This document shows, piece after piece, positions 7,741 to 16,007 of a DNA stretch of 64,000 nucleotides. Source of the stretch: Asticcacaulis sp. (GTDB lineage: Bacteria > Pseudomonadota > Alphaproteobacteria > Caulobacterales > Caulobacteraceae); assembly GCA_024707255.1 (NCBI GenBank), contig JANQAC010000002.1, forward strand, positions 986,001-1,050,000, given 5' to 3'. The first letter of the stretch is position 1; the number at the start of each line of letters is the position of its first letter. Both the position numbers and the translations under genes were made by a program. The notes under the pieces were generated by a model that did no database searches, had not been told where the DNA came from, and saw only the letters and a program-made list of their open reading frames with translations.

Positions 7741-8568
7741 TCACAGTTTAGCGCCGACCACCAGTTGCAGCAGGTCGCGCCAGAAAAGGCCCTTAGCCTG
7801 GGGCTGTTTCAGCAGGAAATTGGGCGGATAGCTGGCCATCACGGGCAGGGGCGTCTCGGTGCCGTAGCTTACCTGGCGACCACGCAGTTTAGCCAGGCTC
7901 TGGTCGAGGTTGAGCACGCAGGAAACGGCCGAGGCGCCCAGCAGCAGGATGGCCTTCGGCGCGGCCAGTTTGATCAGGGCGTGCATAAAGGGGGCATTGA
8001 GGGTGACGTCTTCCGTCGTCAGCGGTCGTCCGCCGGCCGGCCGCCAGAAGACACATGGCGTAAGCATGGTCTTGTCGAACACGCCCGCGGCTTTCAGCGC
8101 CTTGTCCATCATCTCGCCCGGCTTGCCGGCAAAGGCGCTTGAAGCTGTGTCCTCGTCCTCATCCGGGCATTCACCGATCACCAGCAGGTCCGGATCGGGA
8201 TTGCCGCGAAAACGGACAATGCCTTTGCCGCCTTCATGGCTGAGCGGCATATGCTGGAAGGCGGCGAGTTCGGCGTAAAGTTCATCGAGCGTCCGTGCCG
8301 CGGAGGCGCGCTGGCGGGCTTCGTGCAGTACCATGGCCGGATCAAGGCTGGCCAGGCTTTGCGGCTTGAGCGCGCTCACATTGCTGCCAGAGGGCGCGGA
8401 TGTCACATGAATTTGCGCAGGTGCCGCAGGGGCACGCTTAAATGCCTGTTTATTTTCGGAGAGAGTCCGATTAAGAGGCTCTGTTTCGTATGCGTCTTCC
8501 AGTTCATGATCGATCAGAAAGCCGAGATAGCTTTCGATCTCTGAACGGAGGTCATCAGACGGAATCAT
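7741..8568 (-). CDS. Uracil-DNA glycosylase superfamily protein, degenerate
   Basis: The C-terminal 170 residues follow the family 4/5 uracil-DNA glycosylase pattern. LLVIGECPDEDED stands for the GE-P motif, then FAGKPGEMMDKAL, TPCVFWRPAGGRPLT for the N-WRPPxNR motif, ILLLGASA, and MASYPPNFLL where active enzymes have HPSxLL. The usual Fe-S cysteines are not visible: the region before the GE motif has QHMPLSHEGG instead of CxxC. The histidine of the last motif is replaced by Tyr. It may be inactive or have a changed specificity. ATG at 8568 (MIPSDDL) is preferred; the frame extends to 8625 with a Pro/Arg-rich prefix that would crowd the divergent promoter of the 8704 gene. Confidence 0.75.
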   Translation of the reverse strand: MIPSDDLRSEIESYLGFLIDHELEDAYETEPLNRTLSENKQAFKRAPAAPAQIHVTSAPSGSNVSALKPQSLASLDPAMVLHEARQRASAARTLDELYAELAAFQHMPLSHEGGKGIVRFRGNPDPDLLVIGECPDEDEDTASSAFAGKPGEMMDKALKAAGVFDKTMLTPCVFWRPAGGRPLTTEDVTLNAPFMHALIKLAAPKAILLLGASAVSCVLNLDQSLAKLRGRQVSYGTETPLPVMASYPPNFLLKQPQAKGLFWRDLLQLVVGAKL

Positions 8569-8703
8569 AACGGGCAGGGGCCTTGGCAAAAACAATGCGT
8601 TCACTCTTATCGGGAGCCGGACCAAAGTTCAAAGCAAAACCGATCTCCCTGAAACCGAAGATGTATTGAAGGCGCCAGGCGCCGTTTCAGGAGCGAGTGT
8701 TTG

Positions 8704-10392
8704 ATGTCCGATACCCCAGAGACCGAACCGGTGATCGAACGCGAGGCCATGGAATATGACGTGGTCATCGTAGGCGGTGGTCCGGCGGGCTTATCCGCGG
8801 CAATCCGGCTGAAACAGCAGGCGCAAAAGGCGGGGCAGGACATCAGCGTCGCCCTGCTGGAAAAGGGCTCCGAAATCGGCGCGCATATTCTCTCGGGCGC
8901 GGTGATCGATCCGTCGGGGCTGTCGAAGCTTTTCCCCGACTGGAAAAATATGGGCGCGCCGCTGGAAACGCCGGTGACCGACGACAAGTTCATCTATCTC
9001 GGTCCTCAGGGCGCCATGGATATCTCGGCCCTGCCCAAGCCCGGCTATATGAGCAATCACGGCTGCTATATCGCCTCGCTTGGCAATCTGTGCCGCTGGC
9101 TGGCGGAGCAGGCCGAGGGGCTGGGCGTCGAAATTTATCCGGGCATGGCCTGTTCGGAAGTACTTTACGATGCCGAAGGCGCCGTGGCCGGTGTGGTGGC
9201 CGGTGTGTTCGGCATAGCTAAAGACGGTCATCACAAGCCGGATTATCAGCCGGGCCTGGAACTGCGTGCCAAATACACGCTGTTTGCCGAAGGGGCGCGC
9301 GGCTCCCTGTCGCAGACCGTCATCCGAAAGTTTGAACTCGACGCCAAAAGCGATGTGCAGAAATACGGCATCGGCCTCAAGGAATTGTGGAAGGTCAAAC
9401 CCGAAAAGTTCAAGCCGGGCCTGGTGCAGCATACCCTGGGCTGGCCGCTGAATGACAAGACCGGCGGCGGCTCCTTCCTCTATCACTTCGGCGATCACTA
9501 TGTTTCGATCGGCTTTGTCGTCCATCTCAACTACGAAAACCCCTACCTCTCGCCCTTCGATGAGTTCCAGCGCTTCAAGCTGCATCCGTCGATCCGCGAG
9601 GTGCTGGAAGGCGGCGAGCGCGTGGCCTATGGCGCCCGCGCGATCAATGAGGGCGGTTATCAATCGGTGCCGCGCCTGGTCTTCCCCGGCGGCGCGCTGA
9701 TCGGCTGCTCGGCCGGGTTCGTCAATCTGCCGCGCATCAAGGGCAGCCACAATGCCATGAAGACCGGCATTCTGGCGGCGGATGCCGTGGTCAAGGCGCT
9801 GGGCTCAGTCGAGGCGCCGAAGGTGCTGGAAGGCTATCAGAAAGCCTATGAACATTCAGATGTGGCGAAGGAACTGAAACTCGTCCGCAACGTCAAGCCG
9901 ATCCTGACCAAATTCGGCACCAATCTCGGCACCCTGATCAGCGGTGTGGAAATGATGCTGACCAATCTGATGGGCGGTTTTTCTTTCCTCGGCACCTGGC
10001 ACCACAAGAAGAGCGATGCGCATTCGCTCAAGCCGGCGGCGCAGTTCAAGCCGATCGCCTATCCCAAGCCCGATGGCGTGGTGACCTTCGATAAGCTGTC
10101 CTCGGTGTTTATTTCCGCCACCAACCACGAAGAGGACCAGCCGGTCCACCTGAAGCTGAAAGATCCGCATATCCCGATTGACATCAATCTGGCCAAATAT
10201 GCCGAACCGGCGCAACGCTATTGCCCGGCCGGGGTTTATGAGATTGTCGGCCTGGAAACGCGCGAACCGCGCCTGCAGATCAATGCGCAGAATTGCGTCC
10301 ACTGCAAAACCTGCGACATCAAGGATCCGACCAATAATATCGTCTGGGTCTGTCCGGAAGGCGGCGGCGGCCCCAATTATCCGAACATGTAA
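8704..10392 (+). CDS. Electron-transfer flavoprotein:ubiquinone oxidoreductase
   Basis: This membrane-associated FAD/4Fe-4S enzyme passes electrons from reduced ETF (fed by acyl-CoA dehydrogenases) to ubiquinone. The N-terminal FAD-binding Rossmann motif is VVIVGGGPAGLSAA (about residues 18-31). GSEIGAHILSGAV is diagnostic of the family, and the C-terminus carries cluster ligands (CPAGVYEIV, NCVHCKTCDIKDP). At about 562 residues it is full length. ATG at 8704 is preferred over the adjacent TTG at 8701, with AGGAG about 10 bases upstream. It would serve the acyl-CoA dehydrogenase encoded at 55843-57597. Confidence 0.95.
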   Translation: MSDTPETEPVIEREAMEYDVVIVGGGPAGLSAAIRLKQQAQKAGQDISVALLEKGSEIGAHILSGAVIDPSGLSKLFPDWKNMGAPLETPVTDDKFIYLGPQGAMDISALPKPGYMSNHGCYIASLGNLCRWLAEQAEGLGVEIYPGMACSEVLYDAEGAVAGVVAGVFGIAKDGHHKPDYQPGLELRAKYTLFAEGARGSLSQTVIRKFELDAKSDVQKYGIGLKELWKVKPEKFKPGLVQHTLGWPLNDKTGGGSFLYHFGDHYVSIGFVVHLNYENPYLSPFDEFQRFKLHPSIREVLEGGERVAYGARAINEGGYQSVPRLVFPGGALIGCSAGFVNLPRIKGSHNAMKTGILAADAVVKALGSVEAPKVLEGYQKAYEHSDVAKELKLVRNVKPILTKFGTNLGTLISGVEMMLTNLMGGFSFLGTWHHKKSDAHSLKPAAQFKPIAYPKPDGVVTFDKLSSVFISATNHEEDQPVHLKLKDPHIPIDINLAKYAEPAQRYCPAGVYEIVGLETREPRLQINAQNCVHCKTCDIKDPTNNIVWVCPEGGGGPNYPNM

Positions 10393-10470
10393 ACTTTTAT
10401 GTTACGTATTTTAGCCCTATATTGAATGTATGTTTTTAAAAACGGGCATCAGGCAGAGGCAGATCGTAAC

Positions 10471-12274
10471 GTGAAAAAGAGTGTGCTGCGGACATCCGGT
10501 TTGGGAGTGGTGCTGATCGGATTGGCCCTGGCCGGACAGGTTTATGCCAGTGAGAAGGTGGCGCCGCCGCGGGTCATCTATGGCGATGCGCGTCAGGAAC
10601 TGAGCGTCTATCCCAGCCCCTATGCCAACTATCTGATCGGCCGTTTCGCCATGGCCCAGGGTGATGTCTCGACCGCCGCCCAGGCGATGAGTGCCGCTAC
10701 GCTGGCGGACCCTTCCGACGGCGACCTGCGCGAAAAAGCCTTCCTGATCAGCATTCTGGGCGGCGATATCGACCGCGCCGCCACCGTGGCGCAGGGCATG
10801 ACCGCGACCACGGATACCAGCCGGCTGATGGTGTCGCTGATTGGCGCCGTCAGGGCCGTCAAGTCGGACAAGGCCGCGCCGGCTTTGAAAGACATCGACG
10901 CCCTGCTCAAGGTCAACCCGCACGATCGCAATGGCCTGCTGTTGCGCCCCTATATACTGGCGATGAACGGCCAGTGGAAAGCGGCGCTGGATGAGTCGGG
11001 CGATGCGGCCCTGCAGGGCAATGACCGCGACCGCCTGTTGTCCTACCTGATCAAGGCGGACCGGGCGCGGATCAATGAACTGAAGGGCAATGCGGCCGAG
11101 GCCGAGGCGATCTACAAGTCGCTGTATCAGCCGGGCGCCGCCACTTTTATCTTCGGGCCTGACTATGCCGCTTTGCTCGAACGCCAGGGGCGCAGGGATG
11201 AGGCGAAGGTCATTTGGCAGGCGATTGCCGACCAGACTGGAGATGCCCTGGCGGTGCAGGCCCTGAAACGGCTGGCATCGGGCGACAGCAAGGCGCCGGC
11301 CTTGCCGGGACTGGCTGAGAGCATGTCACAGGCCCTGTTTGTCTCCTCGACCGTTTCGTTCAGCGAGCATGACAGTGAATTCGCCCTGGCGAGCCTGCAT
11401 CTGTCCATGTACCTCGACAATAGCTCCGACCGCGAGCGCATCTTTCTGGGCCAGGTCCAGCAGGAACTAAAGGATAGCGAAGCGGCCGATGCCGCCTGGG
11501 CCAGTATCAAGCCGGGCTCGCCGTTCTATAATGAGGCTACCCTGCGTCGCATCTGGGCGATGCGAAATGACGAAAAACTGGATCAGGCGCTGGTGCTGGC
11601 CAACCAGGGGCTTGAACACGATCCGGACAATCTCAGCCTGATCGTTGAAAAAGCCGGCATCCTGCACGCCATGGACAAGGACGCGGACGCTTTGGCCTTG
11701 CTGGATGCGCGGATCGGGCGTGTGGGTGACAAGGACTTCGGCTGGCAGGCGCTCTACACCCAGGCTATTGTCTACGAAGGGCTGGATCGCTGGAGCGATG
11801 CCGAGGCCGCCATCACCAGGGCGCGGGCTATGAACGGCAATCAGCCGGAAATCCTCAACTTCCTGGGTTATGGCTGGGTTAATCGCGGTGAGCAGGTCGA
11901 TCAGGGTATGGATCTGATCCGGCAGGCGCTGAAGGTCAGCCCCAAATCTGGTGCGATTATCGATCTGCTGGGGTGGGGCTATTACAAAAAAGGGCCAATA
12001 TGACCAGGCGCTCGATTTCATCGAGCAGGCGGTTCAGATGGAGCCGGCCGACCCGGAAATCAACGAGCACCTGGGTGATGTTTACAAGGCGCTTGGTCGT
12101 GACACCGAGGCCGGCTATGAATGGCAGCGTGTCCTGACCCTGAAGACGACGGAAAAGCAGGCACAAGCCGTGCGCCGCAAGCTTGACGCCAATGCCGCCA
12201 GTCTTAAAATGGCCGGCAGCAAACCAAAGGCGACAACGACGGCGCTGAACGACGAGCGTAAATCACGCCCGTGA
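10471..12274 (+). CDS. Periplasmic TPR-repeat protein (frame break near 11990)
   Basis: The signal peptide is VKKSVLRTSGLG... ending at VYAS. About 15 helical TPR-type repeats follow, best preserved in the last third (ALVLANQGLEHDPDNLSL, GEQVDQGMDLIRQALKVSP, and after the break QYDQALDFIEQAVQMEPAD and LGDVYKALGRDTEAG). The frame is broken in an A6 run at 11986-11991; five A residues would restore YYKKGQYDQAL. The GTG at 10471 fits the signal peptide, although the frame opens at 10426. The stop overlaps the ispE GTG start by 4 bases (GTGA). TPR proteins of this kind often precede ispE in alphaproteobacteria. A scaffold role in the periplasm is inferred. Confidence 0.75.
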
Positions 12275-13173
12275 CGACGATGCTGGCGCCATCCATGCTG
12301 GCAAGGGCCAAGGTCAATCTCTACCTGCATGTCGCAGCACCCGATGCACGCGGCTATCATCCCTTGCAAAGCCTGGTGGTCTTCGCCGATATCGGCGACG
12401 ACGTAACATTTTTACCTTTTCAATCAGCGGGTTTGGCTGGTGGCTTAACGCCACACCTGAACATTGAAGGGCCGTTTGCCGAAGGGCTGCAAGTGGATGA
12501 AGGCAACCTGATCCTGAAGGCCGTGCGTCGCTTTGAAGCCGTCGCTGGTGTAAAGGTAGGTGGTCACGCCATACGCCTTACCAAGAATTTGCCGGTAGCG
12601 TCCGGGATTGGTGGCGGGAGTGCCGATGCCGGCGCAACCCTGCGCGAACTGCGGGCGCTTTATGCCCCGGATATGGCCGATAGCGTCCTGGCGGCCATTG
12701 CCGGGGCGATCGGCGCGGATGGCGTCATGTGCCTGTGGAGCCAGTCGGCATTCGCGGAAGGTTATGGCGAAAGGTTGACGCCGGTAGCACTGCCCGCGGT
12801 GCCGGCCGTCCTCGTCAATCCGGGCGTCGAATGTGCCACGGCCAGGGTTTATGGCGGGTATGATGCGGTTGGGCGATTCAACGAGATTGAGGCGATGTCC
12901 GGTTTTTCAGACGTAACGGATGCCCGCCAATTGGTCGCTGCACTGAGCCACACGCGTAATGACCTGCAATCCCCGGCCATTCATTTGCAGCCCATAATCG
13001 CCGAGGTGCTGACGGCACTGGAATCGCAAGACGAAACCCTGTTTGCCCGCATGTCGGGTTCGGGCGCCACCTGCTTTGCCCTGTGTGAGACGGATGAAGC
13101 GGCAAATGCCTTAAGCGTGCGAATGCAGGCGATGATGCCTGCCGCTTGGGTGCGCGCCTGCCGCTTGGGATGA
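12271..13173 (+). CDS. ispE: 4-diphosphocytidyl-2-C-methyl-D-erythritol kinase
   Basis: This GHMP kinase phosphorylates the 2-hydroxyl of CDP-ME in the non-mevalonate isoprenoid pathway. ARAKVNLYLHV at the start, the ATP-binding loop LPVASGIGGGSADAGATLR (about residues 108-126) and MSGSGATCFALCE near the C-terminus are the three GHMP signatures. At 300 residues it is normal length. GTG start at 12271 overlaps the upstream TPR gene stop, so translation is probably coupled. The 3' end overlaps the convergent DUF6157 gene by 63 bases. Confidence 0.95.
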   Translation: MTTMLAPSMLARAKVNLYLHVAAPDARGYHPLQSLVVFADIGDDVTFLPFQSAGLAGGLTPHLNIEGPFAEGLQVDEGNLILKAVRRFEAVAGVKVGGHAIRLTKNLPVASGIGGGSADAGATLRELRALYAPDMADSVLAAIAGAIGADGVMCLWSQSAFAEGYGERLTPVALPAVPAVLVNPGVECATARVYGGYDAVGRFNEIEAMSGFSDVTDARQLVAALSHTRNDLQSPAIHLQPIIAEVLTALESQDETLFARMSGSGATCFALCETDEAANALSVRMQAMMPAAWVRACRLG

Positions 13174-13578
13174 GGCTGGGCGCTTTGAGCGCATGGCCAT
13201 CTCGACCCTGTTCTCAGGATCATTGAGCAGTTTACGATAAGCGACTGAATCAACAGGATAGATAGCTATCTTTCCGGCGCTGTTATAGTGCGCGCCGAAG
13301 CCATGCGTCTTGGTCAGGGGCGAGGCGCGCATACAGGGATGCCCTTTGGAAAAGAAGGCTTCGCGGTGGCTCTCGCGGTCGACTTCGTCAATATCATTGC
13401 GCCGGCACCAGATTTCAAAATTGAAGCTGTCGAGGTCGTATTCGTAGGGATGTTCGGCCAGCAGCTCATAGTGCATTCGCGCTACACTGGGTTTGCCGTC
13501 CTTGACCTTGGGGATCATGCCAAAGGTGGCGGTGCTGTCATCGGCCTGGGCGATAAAGGTGTTGGTGATAGTCTTCAT
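13111..13578 (-). CDS. DUF6157-like protein of unknown function
   Basis: The core is MKTITNTFIAQADDS..., then YELLAEHPYEYDLDSFNFE and a C-terminal GFGAHYNSAGKIAIYPVDS motif. I recognise this as the DUF6157 type of small cytosolic protein with no known reaction. ATG at 13578 has GGGGAG eight bases upstream and is clearly the start; the open frame beyond it is not coding. The last 20 residues (PASSQAAGAHPSGRHHRLHSHA region) lie antisense to the end of ispE and look like read-through of a longer frame, so the C-terminus may be recently extended. Confidence 0.75.
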   Translation of the reverse strand: MKTITNTFIAQADDSTATFGMIPKVKDGKPSVARMHYELLAEHPYEYDLDSFNFEIWCRRNDIDEVDRESHREAFFSKGHPCMRASPLTKTHGFGAHYNSAGKIAIYPVDSVAYRKLLNDPENRVEMAMRSKRPASSQAAGAHPSGRHHRLHSHA

Positions 13579-13639
13579 GTGGCGCTCCCCTTTTTGACGG
13601 CGATTTAAGTCCCGGTCGCATAAAAAGACCATATGAATA

Positions 13640-14953
13640 TCAGGACGAGAATACGCCTTTTTGCCGCAGTCGCCAGCACAGGAACAGGCAGGGCAGCCCG
13701 ATTGTGGCAGTAGCGATAAAGAAGACTGAATAGGCGTTGAAAAGACCAAAGTGCGGCGTCATCAGATCGACGGTCCAGCCGGTGAAGCCCTTGAGTATCT
13801 TTCCGGTCAGAGCGGCCACAGAATACATCAGGGCGTAATGGGTGAGGGTGTGCTCGCGGCCCTGCTCACTATTCAGCACCTGCTGGGTCATGAAGGCGAC
13901 AAAGGCCGTTTCGGCGATGCCGTTGGCGAAGTTGTCGCCGATCAGGGTAATGGCGAATACCATTGGATCGCCGTGCGCGACCGACATCCATGAGAAACAG
14001 ATATTGGATATGGGGCCGAGCAGGGCGCCAAGCCAGAAGGTGCGCTGGACGCCGATCAGCAGCAGGCATGATCCGCCGGCGGCGATTCCGGCAAACGACG
14101 CCGCCAGACCGATGGTGGCGCGCATGGCCGCTATGGTGTCAGAATCCAGTCCGGTATCGACATACATGGCGCCAGCGATATTGGTCAGGTAGTCCGGGAG
14201 GCGGTAAAGCGCCAGGGTGAGCAGGATCAGGCCGGCCGTGCCTTTGTGTGCCTGAAAGAAACTGACGAACGGTTCGATGATCAGCTCATACAGGCTTTTG
14301 GTTCTGGTATGTGATTGCGCCTCGATGGTGCTTCGCGGCGAAAGCAGGGTGACGGTCACGCCGATCAGCATGGCCAGCGCCAGTATCTGATAGGACAATG
14401 GCCAGCCGACGCGCTTGGACAGAACCAGGATCAGGGCGTCGGTCGTCAGGATGGCGATACGGAAACCATAGGCGTAAAAGCTGGGATTCAGCGCCTGATC
14501 GGCGGCATTTTCGGTCTGTTCGACCCGCCAGGCGTCGATGGCGATTTCCTGTGACGCGGCGGCGAAGGCGACAAACAGGGCGGCGCAGATAAAGGCGGTC
14601 AGGTGATGCGGGCCGTAAATAGCCATCAGGCTCAGTCCGACGGCGACACCGAGTTGCGACAGCAGCATATAGCTGCGTCTCTGGCCGAGCCAGCGATAGA
14701 GCAGGGGCAGACGCAACTTATCCATCCACGGCGCCCACAACACCTTGGCGCCATAGATGATGCTCACGGAGGTGATAAAGCCGATCAAGGTCAGGGAGAT
14801 ACCTGAACTTCTTAGCCAGAAACTTAAAGTTCCGCCGACCAGCAGGAAGGGCAGGCCGGCGGAAAAGCCCATGCCAAGCAGCAGCCATGAGGTCGGCTGT
14901 TTCAGGGCCGTGAAGACGGCTTTCAGGCGGTTTTTGGTATCGCTGGCGATCAT
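13640..14953 (-). CDS. AmpG-like MFS permease
   Basis: A 437-residue major-facilitator protein with 12 hydrophobic segments. The start (GMGFSAGLPFLLVGGTLSFWLR), the ISLTLIGF segment and the AASQEIAIDAWRVE segment are typical of AmpG, the importer of anhydro-muropeptides for cell-wall recycling. Length and order match AmpG without the C-terminal extension of the E. coli protein. It is divergent from glyQ. No beta-lactamase or ampR gene is in the window, so a role in general recycling is likely. Other MFS substrates cannot be excluded. Confidence 0.8.
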   Translation of the reverse strand: MIASDTKNRLKAVFTALKQPTSWLLLGMGFSAGLPFLLVGGTLSFWLRSSGISLTLIGFITSVSIIYGAKVLWAPWMDKLRLPLLYRWLGQRRSYMLLSQLGVAVGLSLMAIYGPHHLTAFICAALFVAFAAASQEIAIDAWRVEQTENAADQALNPSFYAYGFRIAILTTDALILVLSKRVGWPLSYQILALAMLIGVTVTLLSPRSTIEAQSHTRTKSLYELIIEPFVSFFQAHKGTAGLILLTLALYRLPDYLTNIAGAMYVDTGLDSDTIAAMRATIGLAASFAGIAAGGSCLLLIGVQRTFWLGALLGPISNICFSWMSVAHGDPMVFAITLIGDNFANGIAETAFVAFMTQQVLNSEQGREHTLTHYALMYSVAALTGKILKGFTGWTVDLMTPHFGLFNAYSVFFIATATIGLPCLFLCWRLRQKGVFSS

Positions 14954-15081
14954 ATGCGCAGTGAAGCCAGATTCTCGGTCACAGGCACAGGTTTTCTTTT
15001 AAATTACCGGGTCTTTTGGCTTGCCGGGGCGCGGTCGTCCCTCTATGTTCGCGCCAAATTTCCGCTATTTGCAGATTGATT

Positions 15082-16005
15082 ATGGCTGACGCCCCAAAAG
15101 AGCCCTTGTCCTTTCAGGATCTGATCCTGACCCTTCACAGCTACTGGTCCGAACAGGGCTGCGCGATTCTCCAGCCCTATGATGTCGAGGTCGGCGCGGG
15201 GACGCTCCATCCGGCGACGGTTCTGCGCGCGCTCGGCAAGAAACCGTGGAAGGCCGCCTATGTACAGCCGTCGCGCCGCCCAGTCGATGGCCGCTATGGC
15301 GAGAACCCCAATCGTTTGCAGCACTATTACCAGTATCAGGTCATCCTGAAGCCGAATCCGGAAAACCTCCAGGCCCTCTATCTAGGTTCGCTGAAGGCCA
15401 TCGGGCTTGATCCGCAACTGCACGATATCCGCTTTGTCGAGGACGACTGGGAAAACCCGACGGTCGGCGCCTGGGGGCTTGGCTGGGAAGTCTGGTGTGA
15501 CGGCATGGAAGTGACGCAGTACACCTATTTCCAGGGTGTCGGCGGCATTGAGGTTGATGTGGTGTCGGGCGAGTTGACCTACGGGCTGGAGCGTCTGGCT
15601 ATGTACGTCCAGAACGTCGACAACGTCTACGACCTGAAGTTCAACAAGGCCGGCGTCAAGTATGGCGACATCTTCAAGGAACAGGAACGCCAGTTCTCGG
15701 CCTTCAATTTCGAGGCCTCCGATGTGGCCACGCTCAAACGCCAGTTCGAGGACATGGAAATCCAGGTGAAGCGTATTCTGGAAACGAAAAATTCTCTCGG
15801 TTATCCGCTGGTTTTGCCGGCCTATGACCATGTGCTGAAGGCGTCGCACCTGTTCAACCTGATGGATGCGCGCGGCGCCATCGCCGTGGCCGAGCGCCAG
15901 AGCTATATCGGCCGTATCCGTGATCTCTGTAAGGCCTGCGCCCTTGAGTGGGCCAAGCAGGAGGAGGCGCGCTTGCCCTCAAGCAACGAAGTGGTAGGGC
16001 GATAA
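15082..16005 (+). CDS. glyQ: Glycyl-tRNA synthetase alpha subunit
   Basis: Catalytic class II subunit of the bacterial alpha2-beta2 Gly[21 protein letters not shown] at the start, then [40 protein letters not shown] (motif 2) and [14 protein letters not shown] (motif 3) are all present. The ATG at 15082 starts the conserved N-terminus; the frame upstream to 15016 is not conserved. At 307 residues it is full length. It is followed at once by glyS. Confidence 0.97.
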   Translation: MADAPKEPLSFQDLILTLHSYWSEQGCAILQPYDVEVGAGTLHPATVLRALGKKPWKAAYVQPSRRPVDGRYGENPNRLQHYYQYQVILKPNPENLQALYLGSLKAIGLDPQLHDIRFVEDDWENPTVGAWGLGWEVWCDGMEVTQYTYFQGVGGIEVDVVSGELTYGLERLAMYVQNVDNVYDLKFNKAGVKYGDIFKEQERQFSAFNFEASDVATLKRQFEDMEIQVKRILETKNSLGYPLVLPAYDHVLKASHLFNLMDARGAIAVAERQSYIGRIRDLCKACALEWAKQEEARLPSSNEVVGR

Positions 16006-16007
16006 TC

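Noticed and set aside
11986..11991. A6 run in the TPR gene as a programmed frameshift site
   Set aside because: The similar breaks at other homopolymers in unrelated genes favour sequence indels; no stimulatory structure was seen.
14954..15081. T-box or glycine riboswitch before glyQ
   Set aside because: No conserved T-box, GG-loop or paired glycine aptamer pattern; such elements are also not expected for glyQ in alphaproteobacteria.
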